From NCBI RefSeq assembly GCF_030161635.1, contig NZ_BSUO01000001.1, positions 3,701,199-3,765,198 on the forward strand: a stretch of 64,000 nucleotides of DNA, read 5' to 3'. This stretch comes from Mobilicoccus caccae. GTDB lineage: Bacteria > Actinomycetota > Actinomycetes > Actinomycetales > Dermatophilaceae. Of the stretch, positions 9,349 to 18,342 are shown one piece after another. The translations under genes and the position numbers were made by a program. The notes beneath the pieces are model-generated. The model was not told where the DNA came from, did not search any database, and was given only the letters and a program-made list of their open reading frames with translations. Positions within the stretch are counted from its first letter, which is position 1. Every line of letters begins with the position of its first letter.

Positions 9349-9771
9349 TCAGGAGGTGCGGCCGGTACTGCCTCCGGCCACCTCATACCCCCACAGTTCG
9401 GCGCTGAGCCCGACGGGCTTGGGCGACCCACCGTGGCCCTCGCCGTGCCCCTCACCGTGGGCCTGGCCGTGTCCCTCGCCGTGCCCGTGCGGAGCCTGAC
9501 CGGCGGCCTGCTCACCCTCGCCGCCGGGGCGTCCCTGACCGTGCCCGTGGGCGAAGTCGCGCGAGGTCAGCCACGCCTGGAACGACTCCTCGTCGGCCCA
9601 GCGCGTGACGACGAGCCACACGTGACGCCCCTCGTCGGTGGGCTTGAGCAGCTCGAATCCCTCGAATCCGGGCTGGTCGTCGACGGCGCCCGCGCGGGCG
9701 GCGAAGCGGTGGGCGAGTTCGTCGCCGGAGTCGGCCGGAACGGTGATGGCGTTGATCTTGATGACGGTCAT
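9349..9771 (-). CDS. MhuD-like antibiotic-biosynthesis-monooxygenase (ABM) protein with His-rich insertion
   Basis: 140 residues. The N-terminal MTVIKINAITVP with Asn7, the FEGFELL strand and SFQAW with Trp67 align with mycobacterial MhuD, a haem-degrading ABM-fold enzyme whose Asn7, Trp66 and His75 form the haem site. His75 is present here (DFAHGHG). Immediately after it the protein carries an extra Gly/His/Glu-rich segment (residues 76-115, seven further His) absent from MhuD. The normal C-terminal strand (LSAELWGYEV) follows. It starts four bases after the M4 peptidase stop, so the two are coupled. Haem or metal binding is inferred, not shown. Confidence 0.75.
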   Translation of the reverse strand: MTVIKINAITVPADSGDELAHRFAARAGAVDDQPGFEGFELLKPTDEGRHVWLVVTRWADEESFQAWLTSRDFAHGHGQGRPGGEGEQAAGQAPHGHGEGHGQAHGEGHGEGHGGSPKPVGLSAELWGYEVAGGSTGRTS

Positions 9772-9775
9772 GGCC

Positions 9776-10936
9776 TCATCCTGCCGTCTCGACCCCGACC
9801 TCGCGCCAGGCCCCGTCGACGGCCCGCCACGCGGGCGAGTCCTCGCCGTAGCGCGCGAGCGCGGCCGCGAGGGTGGCGCGGGCGAACGCGACGAAGTCGG
9901 CGTCCTTGGCGAGTTCTCCGGCGGTCATCACGTCGTACCAGACCGGCCCGACCGTCTGCCAGGCGCGCCCACCGACCTCGCGGGCCGCGAGCGCGAACGC
10001 CCGGTTGGGGATGCCGGAGTTGATGTGCACGCCACCGTTGTCGTGCTCGGCCGTGTGCGGGAGCGTCACGTAGTCGGCCATCGACGCCGGCTGCGGATCC
10101 TTGCCGAGCTGGGGGTCGTCGTAGGCCGTGCCGGGTTCGATCATCGACCGCAGGGCCTTGCCGTTGACGGCCTCGGTGAACAACTCCTTGCCCACGAGCC
10201 AGTCGGCCGCGTTCGCGTCGACGTCGGCGTTGAACTGCGCGGTGAGGACCCCGAAGACGTCGGAGACGTGCTCGTTGAGCGCGCCCGACTGCCCCACGTA
10301 GACGAATCCGGCCGTGTACTGGGTGAAGCCGTGGGCGAGTTCGTGACCGATGACGTCGAGGCTGTCGGTGAACGAGCGGAACACCTTGCCGTCGCCGTCG
10401 CCGAACACCATCTGCCGGCCGTCCCAGAACGCGTTATCGTAGTCGCGTTCGAAGTGCACGGAGGCCACCAGCGGGAGGCCTGCGCCGTCGAGACTGTCGC
10501 GGCCGAACTCCTGCTGGAACAGACGCCACGTGGCGCCCAGGCCGTCGTAGGCCTCGTTGACCGACTCGTCGGCGTGCGGGCCCTGGCCCTCGGAGCGCGC
10601 GAGGGTGCCCGGCAGCGACGAACCGTGCTCGGCGTCGTGCACCGACCGCTGCGGGGAGGCGGGACCTTCGCTCGCCTCCTCGGTGGTCACCGTCGGGCGT
10701 CGGCGCGGGGGCGCGGGCGCGGAGCGCAACCGGTCGGGCACGAACCCCGGCCCCGGAGGCCGGCCGCGGTCGTGAGGAGCGTGGGCCCGGACCTCCCGCT
10801 CGGTGCGCAGGGTGCGCTCGATGAGCAGGGTGTGTTCGGCGGCTCGGGCCACCGCCGGTTCGCCCGTGCGTTGGGCGAGGGTGCGGAGGAGATAGGGCGG
10901 AAGGATGCCGCAGACCGGCGGCCGGTGCGTCGTCAT
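9776..10936 (-). CDS. protealysin-like M4 family metallopeptidase
   Basis: 386 residues from the ATG at 10936; an upstream in-frame start adds a low-complexity Arg-rich stretch that looks non-coding. The catalytic site is complete: HELAH (H198, E199, H202), the third zinc ligand in GALNEHVSDVFG (E222) and the catalytic His in GGVHINSG (H304). There is no signal peptide. Near the N-terminus VCGILPPYLL (residues 8-17) matches the short protealysin-type propeptide motif (PPYLL), not the long thermolysin propeptide. Protealysin-like enzymes are often retained or exported by a non-Sec route. No emfourin-type inhibitor gene is seen beside it. Confidence 0.85.
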   Translation of the reverse strand: MTTHRPPVCGILPPYLLRTLAQRTGEPAVARAAEHTLLIERTLRTEREVRAHAPHDRGRPPGPGFVPDRLRSAPAPPRRRPTVTTEEASEGPASPQRSVHDAEHGSSLPGTLARSEGQGPHADESVNEAYDGLGATWRLFQQEFGRDSLDGAGLPLVASVHFERDYDNAFWDGRQMVFGDGDGKVFRSFTDSLDVIGHELAHGFTQYTAGFVYVGQSGALNEHVSDVFGVLTAQFNADVDANAADWLVGKELFTEAVNGKALRSMIEPGTAYDDPQLGKDPQPASMADYVTLPHTAEHDNGGVHINSGIPNRAFALAAREVGGRAWQTVGPVWYDVMTAGELAKDADFVAFARATLAAALARYGEDSPAWRAVDGAWREVGVETAG

Positions 10937-11054
10937 GTGGCCATCACAGCACCGAACACCGACAGTCCTTCGTCTACGGGCGAGGCGAGATCCAATGACT
11001 TGGTCGCCCAGTCGAACTCGCAGGGGGAACAGGCCGCGACGCCGCAGTCGCGCC

Positions 11055-11975
11055 TCAGTAGTCGTAGTCGTAGTCGACGACGACGGGCGCGTGGTCGGAC
11101 AGGCGCTCCTCGTAGCTGCCCTCACGGTCGACGACGGCCGAGGTCGCGCTGCGCGCCAGGGCGGGGGTGGCGAGGTGGTAGTCGATACGCCAGCCGGTGT
11201 CGTTGGTGAACGCCTGACCGCGCCAGCTCCACCACGAGTACGGCCCGTCGGCCTCGGGGTGCACGTGCCGCACGACGTCGATCAGGGTGCGCGGGGAGGT
11301 GATCGAGGAGAACCACTCCCGCTCCTCGGGCAGGAACCCCTCGGACTTCTGGTTGGTGCGCCAATTGCGCAGGTCCTGGCGCGTGTGGGCGACGTTGAAG
11401 TCGCCCATGACGACGTACTGCCGGCCTCGGGAGGCCGCCGCCCGGCGTGCGGCGGTGAGGTGGCGGGCGAAGCCGGAGAGGAACCGCATCTTGCGCGCGT
11501 ACTTGGCTCCGCCGTCGGGCTCGTCGCGCCCTCCGGGCTTCTGCAACTCGGCCGGCAACCCGCCCTTGGGCAGGTAGAGGGAGGCCACCGTCAGGGGCGC
11601 GTCGGCGAGGTCGACCTCGACGTAGCGCCCGTCGCCGGCGAATCCGCGCAGGTCACGGGCCAGTGGCCACGCGACGTCGTGCGGGACGGGCTCGACGTGC
11701 GACTCCCCCGGGGCGCGCACGAGCACCCCGGCGCCCCATGCCCGGACCGCTGCGGGCGGCTGCCGGGTGAGCACCGCGACCCCGTTGCGGCCGTTGATGG
11801 TCCCCTGGTCGTAGGTGAGGTGGTAGTCGCCGAAGACCCCCTCCGGCAGCATGTCCGCCGGGCACCGCACCTCCTGCAGCGCCACGACGTCGCACCCCCG
11901 CCGGTCGAGCCACTCGGAGAACCCTCGCCGCTGTGTGGCCCTGATCCCGTTGACGTTGAAGCTCGCGACACGCAT
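11055..11975 (-). CDS. xth: exodeoxyribonuclease III
   Basis: 306 residues from the ATG at 11975 (MRVASFNVNGIRA), which matches the start in homologues; an ATG ten codons upstream adds nothing conserved. Endonuclease/exonuclease/phosphatase fold motifs are all present: the metal-binding Glu in ALQEVRC, the SLYLPKGG strand, the GDFNVAH motif, TNDTGWRIDYHLATP and the C-terminal LSDHAPVVVDYDYDY with the catalytic Asp-His pair. It acts on abasic sites and 3' ends in base-excision repair. It is divergent from pabC. Confidence 0.93.
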   Translation of the reverse strand: MRVASFNVNGIRATQRRGFSEWLDRRGCDVVALQEVRCPADMLPEGVFGDYHLTYDQGTINGRNGVAVLTRQPPAAVRAWGAGVLVRAPGESHVEPVPHDVAWPLARDLRGFAGDGRYVEVDLADAPLTVASLYLPKGGLPAELQKPGGRDEPDGGAKYARKMRFLSGFARHLTAARRAAASRGRQYVVMGDFNVAHTRQDLRNWRTNQKSEGFLPEEREWFSSITSPRTLIDVVRHVHPEADGPYSWWSWRGQAFTNDTGWRIDYHLATPALARSATSAVVDREGSYEERLSDHAPVVVDYDYDY

Positions 11976-12189
11976 GCCCGGAATCCTAGGAGGCGGCACC
12001 GACACCCCCAGCCGGCCCCTGTACCCACCGCTCCGCGCCCTCCCGCGCCCTCCGGTTTCAGGTGGGTCGTCAGCGTGCTCATCGGGAGCTACGCCTCTCT
12101 AGCAAATGGCGTAGTGAGCGCTAGCGAGCGTCATCGACCCCTCTCTCCCTCCCCCTCGGCCACTCGCGGATCCCCGTAGGCTCGCCCCC

Positions 12190-13053
12190 ATGTCGAACAC
12201 ACTGCAGCAGGTGGCCGTGCTCCTCGGTCGTGGCGTCGTCCCCACCGCGACACCGGTGGTCGGGGTCGACGATCTCGGGCTCACGCGCGGTCACGGCTGC
12301 TTCGACGCGACCCGGGTGCGCTTCGCGGCCGGCGTCGCGGACATCGACGTCCTCGAGCTCCACATCGCGCGTCTGCACAGGTCGGCGGCAGCACTCGGCA
12401 TCCCCTGCCCCGAGCCGGCCGCCTGGCACGACCTCACGCAGGAGGCCTGCCGCGTGTACGCCGGCGACGGTGAGGCGATGCTCAAACTCGTCCTCACCGG
12501 TGGTGGCGAGACGCTGCCGGCGGGGCCCGTCGCCTACGTCACGCTCACCGAGATCGGCGAGGAGACCTTCCGTCAGCGGGAGGGCATCACGGTGGCCACC
12601 CTGAGCCGCGGAGTCGCCTCGGACGCCTACGCGGACGCGCCGTGGCTGCTGGGCGGCGTCAAGACCATCGCCTACGCGACCAAGCTCGCCGCCAAGGAGG
12701 AGGCCCATCGACGCGGCGCCGACGACGCGCTCTTCGTCTCCACCGACGGATTCGCGCTCGAGGCACCGACCTCGGCGATCGTCGTGCGTCACGGGCGCGA
12801 GCTGGCCACCACCCCCACCGGCGCGACCGGTGTCCTCGCCTCGATCACGATCGACCGGATCGCAGAGGCGGCCCCTCAGGAGGGGTACACGCTGACCCAT
12901 CGCCTGTTCACCCCCGCCGACGTCCGCGCGGCCGACGGTGCGTGGTTCGTCTCCAGCGTGCGCGGCGTCGCGCCGATCCGCCGCCTCGACGACGTCGACC
13001 TGCCCACCGACACCACCGGAGACGACGTCGTCCGACGCCTCGCGGGGTTCTGA
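12190..13053 (+). CDS. pabC: aminodeoxychorismate lyase (class IV PLP enzyme)
   Basis: 287 residues of the fold-type IV aminotransferase/lyase family. DLGLTRGHGCFDATRV sits near residue 28, the PLP lysine in GGVKTIAYATK (K158), EAPTSAIVV near 194, and TGVLASITIDRI as the phosphate-binding loop. Short length and the N-terminal form fit 4-amino-4-deoxychorismate lyase, which makes p-aminobenzoate for folate. A D-amino-acid or branched-chain aminotransferase cannot be excluded from sequence alone. A possible partner glutamine amidotransferase is encoded at 31543. Confidence 0.8.
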   Translation: MSNTLQQVAVLLGRGVVPTATPVVGVDDLGLTRGHGCFDATRVRFAAGVADIDVLELHIARLHRSAAALGIPCPEPAAWHDLTQEACRVYAGDGEAMLKLVLTGGGETLPAGPVAYVTLTEIGEETFRQREGITVATLSRGVASDAYADAPWLLGGVKTIAYATKLAAKEEAHRRGADDALFVSTDGFALEAPTSAIVVRHGRELATTPTGATGVLASITIDRIAEAAPQEGYTLTHRLFTPADVRAADGAWFVSSVRGVAPIRRLDDVDLPTDTTGDDVVRRLAGF

Positions 13054-13322
13054 CCCCGGCACGACGTCTGGACCTGCCGGAGAGATCGGGCCCGATTCCA
13101 CATTCTGGCCATATCTAGGCTTCTGCTGATACGTGGCGAGAAGACTGCATCGACTGCTGCCGGGCGGCACCTTCAGGGAACCATCTGCGGACGATGCCGC
13201 CCTCTATCACTCTCTAGTGACAACGCGAGATAGCCTCAGACGACGTCATCGACCCAGACGATCATCAGCCGTTTCTCCAGGAATCTTCCACCGGTGGCAG
13301 GGAAGCCGTAGGGTCCGAGTGC

Positions 13323-15143
13323 ATGAACAGCCGAGCCGGACTCGCCTTCGCCGCTGCCCTTCCCCTCCTCCTCACCCCTGCCGCCGCCGCCCACGCCACC
13401 CCGACCTCCGACCCGCCCGTCGGTCATCGACTGCCCAAGGCGGCCACGATGACCGGATCCGGAGGTGCCGTCGCCTCCGTCGACCCCGTCGCCAGCCAGG
13501 TGGCCATCGATGTACTGAAGAAGGGTGGGACCGCCGCCGACGCGGCCGTCGCCGCCACCGCCGCCCTCAACGTCGTGGAGCCCTACGCCACCGGCATGGG
13601 TGGTGGCGGGTTCTTCGTCTACTACGACGCCAAGAACAAGCAGGTCAAGACCCTCGACGGCCGGGAGACCGCGCCGAAGTCGATGACCGAGACCTCGTTC
13701 CTCGAGGCCGACGGAACGCCGATGAACTTCGACAAGGCCGTCAACTCCGGTCTGTCGGTGGGCGTTCCCGGCAACCCCGCGATCTGGCAGGCCGCTCTGG
13801 ACCGATGGGGCAAGCGCTCACTGACGGACATGCTCGCCCCCGCACAGCGCATCGCCGAGCGCGGCTTCGTCGTCGACGAGGCCTTCAGCGCGGCGACGGC
13901 CGACAACGCGAAACGCTTCTCGATGTTCCCGGCCACGGCCGCCGTCTTCCTGCCGGGCGGGGAGCCCGTGCAGCCGGGCACGGTGCTCAGACAGCCCGAC
14001 CTCGCCAAGACCCTGGGACTGCTCCGCAAGGACGGCATCGACGCCCTCTACCGCGGCCCCATCGGCAAGGCCGTCGTCGACACCGTCAACCGCCCGAAGA
14101 CCGTCGACGGTGTCACGGTGCCCACCGGTGGCATGACCACCGCCGACCTGCACGCCTATCGGGTGCTGCGCAAGGACCCGGTCGTCAGCAGCTACCGCGG
14201 CATGGAGGTCTACGGCATGCCGGCGCCCAGCTCCGGAGGGATCGCCGTCGCCGAGATCCTCAACCTCATGTCGGCGTACGAGAAGCGCACGGACACAGCG
14301 ACATCTGCCACCGACGACGTGCAGTACCTGCACCGTTTCGCCGACGCGAGCGCCACCGCGTTCGCCGACCGCAACCGCTGGGTCGCCGACGTCGAGGGGG
14401 TTCCGGTCAAGGAGCTCCTCTCGAGCGGATTCGCCGCCGAGCGGGCCTGCGGGTTCGACCCGGAGAAGGCCGCCGCGCGGCCGATCGCCTTCGGTGAGCC
14501 CGACGGGTCCTACACCTCCTGCGGGCCGGTGGCTCCGGGCAAGACGGGAGGGGTCAACGAAGGATCCTCGACGACCCACCTCACGGTGGCCGACAAGTGG
14601 GGCAACGTCGCCTCCTACACCTCGACGATCGAGGCGTTCGGTGGCTCGGGCATGGTCGTGCCGGGGTACGGCTTCCTGCTCAACAACCAGCTCACGGACT
14701 TCGAGTTCACCGCCCCGACCAAGGGCGTGCCGCACCCCAACCTCCCCGCGCCGGGCAAGCGACCCCGCTCGTCGATGGCACCGACGATCGTGCTGGAGAA
14801 CGGACGCCCGGTGTTCGCCGCCGGCGCGGCCGGTGGATCGACGATCATCACGACGACCGCGCAGATCCTGCTCGGGTACGTCGACCGTGATCTCACCCCC
14901 GTCGGCGCCGTGGCCGCCCCGCGGATCTCCTCGCGCAACACGGGAGCCACCGCCGAGGCCCGCATCATCGACACCAAGACCGGCGCGGCGCTCAAGGCGA
15001 TGGGTCAACCGATGACGAAGGCCGAGGCCATCGGGCGTGCCACCGCGATCGCCATGCCCGCGCGCGGCGTGTTCACCCCGGCCGTCGAACCCACGCGAGG
15101 TGGTGGCGGATCCGCCATGGTCGTCGAGCCTCGCAAGCGCTGA
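13323..15143 (+). CDS. ggt: secreted gamma-glutamyltransferase
   Basis: 606 residues with a Sec signal peptide (hydrophobic core about residues 6-22, cleavage after an Ala-rich stretch near 23-26). The large-subunit region has GSGGAVASVDPVASQVAIDVL and GMGGGGFFVYYD. The autoprocessing site is the first Thr of the STTHLTV motif (T417), where the proenzyme cleaves itself to expose the N-terminal nucleophile. GSGMVVPGYGFLLNNQLTDF and the RPRSSMAPTIV / GGSTIITT blocks follow as in the family. It hydrolyses or transfers gamma-glutamyl groups from glutathione and similar compounds outside the membrane. A hairpin follows the stop. Confidence 0.95.
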   Translation: MNSRAGLAFAAALPLLLTPAAAAHATPTSDPPVGHRLPKAATMTGSGGAVASVDPVASQVAIDVLKKGGTAADAAVAATAALNVVEPYATGMGGGGFFVYYDAKNKQVKTLDGRETAPKSMTETSFLEADGTPMNFDKAVNSGLSVGVPGNPAIWQAALDRWGKRSLTDMLAPAQRIAERGFVVDEAFSAATADNAKRFSMFPATAAVFLPGGEPVQPGTVLRQPDLAKTLGLLRKDGIDALYRGPIGKAVVDTVNRPKTVDGVTVPTGGMTTADLHAYRVLRKDPVVSSYRGMEVYGMPAPSSGGIAVAEILNLMSAYEKRTDTATSATDDVQYLHRFADASATAFADRNRWVADVEGVPVKELLSSGFAAERACGFDPEKAAARPIAFGEPDGSYTSCGPVAPGKTGGVNEGSSTTHLTVADKWGNVASYTSTIEAFGGSGMVVPGYGFLLNNQLTDFEFTAPTKGVPHPNLPAPGKRPRSSMAPTIVLENGRPVFAAGAAGGSTIITTTAQILLGYVDRDLTPVGAVAAPRISSRNTGATAEARIIDTKTGAALKAMGQPMTKAEAIGRATAIAMPARGVFTPAVEPTRGGGGSAMVVEPRKR

Positions 15144-15170
15144 CGGGGCTCCGGGTCACAGCAGTCCGGG

Positions 15171-15206
15171 CGGGGATCGGGAGGTGCGCGCGCACACCGA
15201 TCCCCG
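15171..15206. terminator. bidirectional hairpin terminator
   Basis: A perfect 10-bp stem (CGGGGATCGG with its complement) and a 16-base loop rich in alternating CG sit between the converging ends of ggt and the lipoprotein gene. Confidence 0.65.
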
Positions 15207-15235
15207 TCCGCGACTCCACCCCCCACCGCGTGAGG

Positions 15236-15946
15236 TCACTGCTCGTCGAGCGGCCGGCCGTGCTCGGTCCGGGGTCCGGGCTTCGGGGACTGCAGGCGCA
15301 TGGCGGTCGTCGCGGCCCGCAACGCGGGATCAGAGGCGAATCGGGCCCACGGGACGAGGTCCACGACCTGCTCGTCGAATCCTGCGACCTCGGCCTCCCA
15401 CACCCCGTTAGCCGGCCCCCTCAGTGCGTAGTCGACCGTGAGTTCCCCACCCGGCCGCAGCCAGTGCTCCTTCTCCAGACCTTTGAAGGTCTTGAAGGTG
15501 TATTTCGGTTTCGTGACGGGTTCGCCGTCACGGGTGAGGTACGTCCGGATGCTGTTGAGTGCGAGCGCGGCGGACGACCCGTTCGTCACCTGCACCCTGA
15601 TGACCGTGAGGGGTTCGGACGACGGGGGGATCGGCGTTCCATCCCTGCCCAAGGACCGGAGCTTTCCGGGCGCGTACCCCTTGGGGGGATCCATGCGCAC
15701 CGACACGCCTGCTGGAGTGGTCACGGTCTGCCCGAACGCCACCGGGACGATCTCCTTCGGCACCGCCTGGGCGATGCGATCGGGCGCGCGCGGAGCGTCG
15801 GTGGGGGTCGGTGACGCCGGCTCGGGCGGCATCGACGAGACGGACGTGGGCGCCGCAGGTGCCGGACCGACTCCGGCAGCGGGGGCCGCACAGGCAGACA
15901 GGGTGAGAAGAGCGACGAGTGCGAGGGGCACCTGGGTTCGTTTCAT
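15236..15946 (-). CDS. putative secreted lipoprotein with DUF4352-like fold
   Basis: 236 residues. The N-terminus is a lipoprotein signal: basic start, hydrophobic core and lipobox LSAC with Cys18 as the lipidation site. A Pro/Ala/Ser/Thr-rich linker follows to about residue 60, then a compact domain (GVSVRMDPPKGY, VIRVQVTNGSSAALALNSIRTYL, PGGELTVDYALRG). The pattern of an immunoglobulin-like beta sandwich with a conserved 'V.V.V.N.S....L' strand resembles DUF4352/telomere-repeat-like extracellular domains. Function unknown. It is convergent with ggt, and 309 bases with nothing recognisable separate it from the next gene. Confidence 0.65.
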   Translation of the reverse strand: MKRTQVPLALVALLTLSACAAPAAGVGPAPAAPTSVSSMPPEPASPTPTDAPRAPDRIAQAVPKEIVPVAFGQTVTTPAGVSVRMDPPKGYAPGKLRSLGRDGTPIPPSSEPLTVIRVQVTNGSSAALALNSIRTYLTRDGEPVTKPKYTFKTFKGLEKEHWLRPGGELTVDYALRGPANGVWEAEVAGFDEQVVDLVPWARFASDPALRAATTAMRLQSPKPGPRTEHGRPLDEQ

Positions 15947-16255
15947 GCGGCGACGCTAGAAAGACCAGGCGCTGACGATCGGCGCCCACGAGGCGGCTGT
16001 GGACAACCCTCCGTCGTCCGTCCCGCTGGGTACGGCGGGGACGCCAGACCTGGGGGCTCCTGAACTCCCCTGCGTGCGTACGGTGTACGCGAACCCCGCG
16101 AGCGCCGGCGTCGAGTCGGCGCAGCGCCCGCCGAACACCGGACGACATCTGGCGGAACATCGCCCCGAAGAACTTGGTTCACGGGCGGCGCGTGTCGATA
16201 ATTCCAGCGGCGACGAAGCCACCATCCCCTGACGTACGACCTGAAGGATCTTCCG
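15947..16255. other. intergenic region without recognisable gene
   Basis: 309 bases between the divergent lipoprotein and small hypothetical genes. It must hold both promoters. Short open frames here have poor codon use, and I see no RNA gene, repeat or clear -35/-10 pair. GAAGGATC just before 16256 is the ribosome-binding site of the next gene. Confidence 0.4.
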
Positions 16256-16561
16256 ATGACGGCTCCGTCCGCCTCCACCGTGTTCGCTGTCACCGCCAAG
16301 GTGCATGCCGACGTCGCCGACGCACTCGGCGACGCCGAGGCCACCCGCGCCCGCCTCGTCGTGGCCGCCGACAGCCAGGCCGACGCGCTCTCGGCCTTCC
16401 AGATCGCCGGCAACAGCGTCTTCACCTCGACCTTCCGCCGCTACGGCGGCCCGACCGCCGACGAGCGTGAGGTGCAGGCCGCCGCAGCCGAGCCCGGCGC
16501 CGTGTTCGCGTTCTCCCTGGACAGCCCGGACGCACCGCCGGTTCGTCTCGTCCGCCTCTGA
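16256..16561 (+). CDS. small hypothetical protein, 101 residues
   Basis: A complete small gene with a plausible ribosome-binding site (GAAGGATC about 9 bases upstream) and strong GC-ending codon use. The product is soluble, with a conserved-looking core SAFQIAGNSVFTSTFRRYGG near residues 43-62 and an Ala-rich N-terminal half predicted helical. I do not recognise the family. It is followed 78 bases later by an SDR gene on the same strand and may be co-transcribed with it. Confidence 0.6.
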   Translation: MTAPSASTVFAVTAKVHADVADALGDAEATRARLVVAADSQADALSAFQIAGNSVFTSTFRRYGGPTADEREVQAAAAEPGAVFAFSLDSPDAPPVRLVRL

Positions 16562-16639
16562 TCGTCGGAGCACCGACGCACCCCGCAAAGCGGTGGTGTG
16601 TCCGGTTTGCGACCTTCGACACCGGGGAATGGGACGGGC

Positions 16640-17542
16640 ATGACGCTGAACCCCGAAGTCGCCCGCAACGCCGAGAAGCTCGTCACCGACCAGGGCGGGT
16701 TCCCTGCTCAGCAGCAGCAGCCGCCCGGACTGACCAGCGACATGACCCCGCTGCCCGACCACGGCGAGCAGACCTACGAAGGCTCCGGCAAGCTCGAGGG
16801 CCTCAAGGCCCTCATCACCGGCGGCGATTCCGGCATCGGCCGCGCCGTCGCCATCGCGTACGCCCGTGAGGGTGCCGACGTGGCGATCTCCTACATGCCC
16901 GAGGAGCAGCCCGACGCCGAGGACACCCAGAAGTGGATCGAGAAGGCCGGCCGCAAGGCGCTGCTGCTTCCGGGCGACATCCGTGAGGAGTCGGTCTGCA
17001 CCAAGATCGTCGAGGACACGGTCGAGGCGTTCGGCGGCCTCGACATCCTCGTCAACAACGCCGGGTTCCAGATGGCGCGCCGCGATTCGATGCTCGACAT
17101 CACCACCGAAGAGCTCGACCGCACCTTCAAGACCAACCTCTACGCGTTGTTCTGGATCACGCAGGCTGCCGTGCCGCACCTGAAGAAGGGCGCGAGCATC
17201 ATCAACAACTCCTCGGTGCAGGCCTACCAGCCGTCGCCCGGGCTCATGGATTACGCCTCCACCAAGGCCGCGATCACGAACTTCACCGTCAACCTCGCCT
17301 CCGAGCTGGGCGAGAAGGGCATCCGGGTCAACTCGGTCGCCCCGGGCCCGATCTGGACGCCGCTGCAGCCGGCCACCCAGCCGGAGGAGAAGGTCGAGCA
17401 GTTCGGTGGCGACACGCCGCTCGGCCGCGCGGGGCAGCCCTCGGAGTGCGCCGGGGCCTTCGTGTTCCTCGCCTCGCCCGCCGATGCCAGCTACGTCTCG
17501 GGCTCGATCATCGGTGTCACCGGCGGCAAGGCCGTCTTCTGA
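16640..17542 (+). CDS. SDR-family oxidoreductase (YhdF/YghA-type)
   Basis: 300 residues. The start at 16640 (MTLNPE) is preferred over 16598 because homologues have about 50 residues before the Rossmann fold. That N-terminal extension has the Gln-rich, Pro-rich pattern (QQQQPPGLTSDMTPLPDHGE). NAD(P)-binding glycine motif GGDSGIG is near residue 60, NNAG near 138, and the catalytic Ser/Tyr/Lys as SSVQAY...DYASTK (Tyr near 205). The C-terminal SGSIIGVTGG is typical. Members of this subgroup are stress-induced general dehydrogenases of uncertain substrate. A strong hairpin follows the stop. Confidence 0.88.
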   Translation: MTLNPEVARNAEKLVTDQGGFPAQQQQPPGLTSDMTPLPDHGEQTYEGSGKLEGLKALITGGDSGIGRAVAIAYAREGADVAISYMPEEQPDAEDTQKWIEKAGRKALLLPGDIREESVCTKIVEDTVEAFGGLDILVNNAGFQMARRDSMLDITTEELDRTFKTNLYALFWITQAAVPHLKKGASIINNSSVQAYQPSPGLMDYASTKAAITNFTVNLASELGEKGIRVNSVAPGPIWTPLQPATQPEEKVEQFGGDTPLGRAGQPSECAGAFVFLASPADASYVSGSIIGVTGGKAVF

Positions 17543-17559
17543 TCCGAGAACCACTCACG

Positions 17560-17595
17560 CGAAGCGCCTCCTGCCACGCGGCAGGGGGCGCTTCG
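17560..17595 (+). terminator. hairpin terminator after SDR gene
   Basis: A 16-bp near-perfect stem (CGAAGCGCC and TCCTGCC arms, one G-T pair) with a 4-base loop begins 18 bases after the SDR stop. It also faces the 3' end of the convergent TetR gene. Confidence 0.75.
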
Positions 17596-17663
17596 TCGAT
17601 CTGCCGGCCCGACCGACCCCCGCACGCGAGGAGGATTCCGACCGCGCGGGGGCCGGCCGATGC

Positions 17664-18295
17664 CTACGCCAGCCCGAGAGTGCGCTCCTGACGCCTGATC
17701 ACAGCCTCGAACAGCGCGTCGGCCGGCTCCGCGGTCCCGACGAAGTGGCCGGCCAGCTCGAGGCCGACGAAGCCGACGAGGGCCGCCAACTCGGCCAGGA
17801 CCGCCGCGGCGCCCGCCGGATTCGCGCCGGGGGTGGCGTCGACGACCTCCCGCATCTGCGAGCGCAACGCGGCGTCCGTGAACTCGGCGACCTCGTGTCC
17901 TGCGCCCGCGGCGAGGAAGGGGCCGCGACCCTCGCCGCTGCGGGGACGGTCTCGGGTGGCGCGACGTAGCCGGGCACGGGCGTGCCGTAGATCAACTGGA
18001 ACTCATGGGGATTTGCCGTGGCCCATGCCCGCAGCGCCCTGGCCGTGGACGCCCATCGACCAGGCTCGGCCTCGGCGAGCGCATCGGCCAGGTGCTCGTA
18101 GCTCTCGAGGATCATCGCCGTCAGCAGCGCTTCGCGGCTCGGAAAGTAGCGGTACACCGCCGAGGACACCAGGTCGACCTCCCGCGCGACCCTGCGCATC
18201 GACAGTCCGCCACCCCCGTGCTTGGCGATCTCCCGTCGTGCGGCCAGGAGGATGGCGGCGGTCGTCACCCTGCGCGCGTCGTCACGGATTCCCAT
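17664..18295 (-). CDS. TetR-family transcriptional regulator, frameshifted in a G4 run
   Basis: Start at 18295 (MGIRDDARRV). The N-terminal helix-turn-helix is clear: AAILLAARREIAKHG, LSMRRVAREVDLVSSAVYRYFPSREALLTAMI (about residues 15-65). The frame is lost at GGGG 17919-17922. Adding one G continues into AEFTDAALRSQM and the C-terminal ligand-binding helices that end at 17664, giving 210 residues. The gene is divergent from a membrane-protein gene. Three copies of a 15-base operator palindrome lie between the two starts, which fits autoregulation and control of the neighbour. The frameshift is probably a sequencing error. Confidence 0.85.
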
Positions 18296-18342
18296 GGGTC
18301 CCACCTTCGTCGGGAGTCGATCAGGCCTCGCCGAGCATATCC

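Noticed and set aside
12089..12114. CTACGCC/GGCGTAG inverted repeat between xth and pabC
   Set aside because: A 7-bp stem with a 12-base loop in a divergent promoter region; too weak to call an operator or RNA element.
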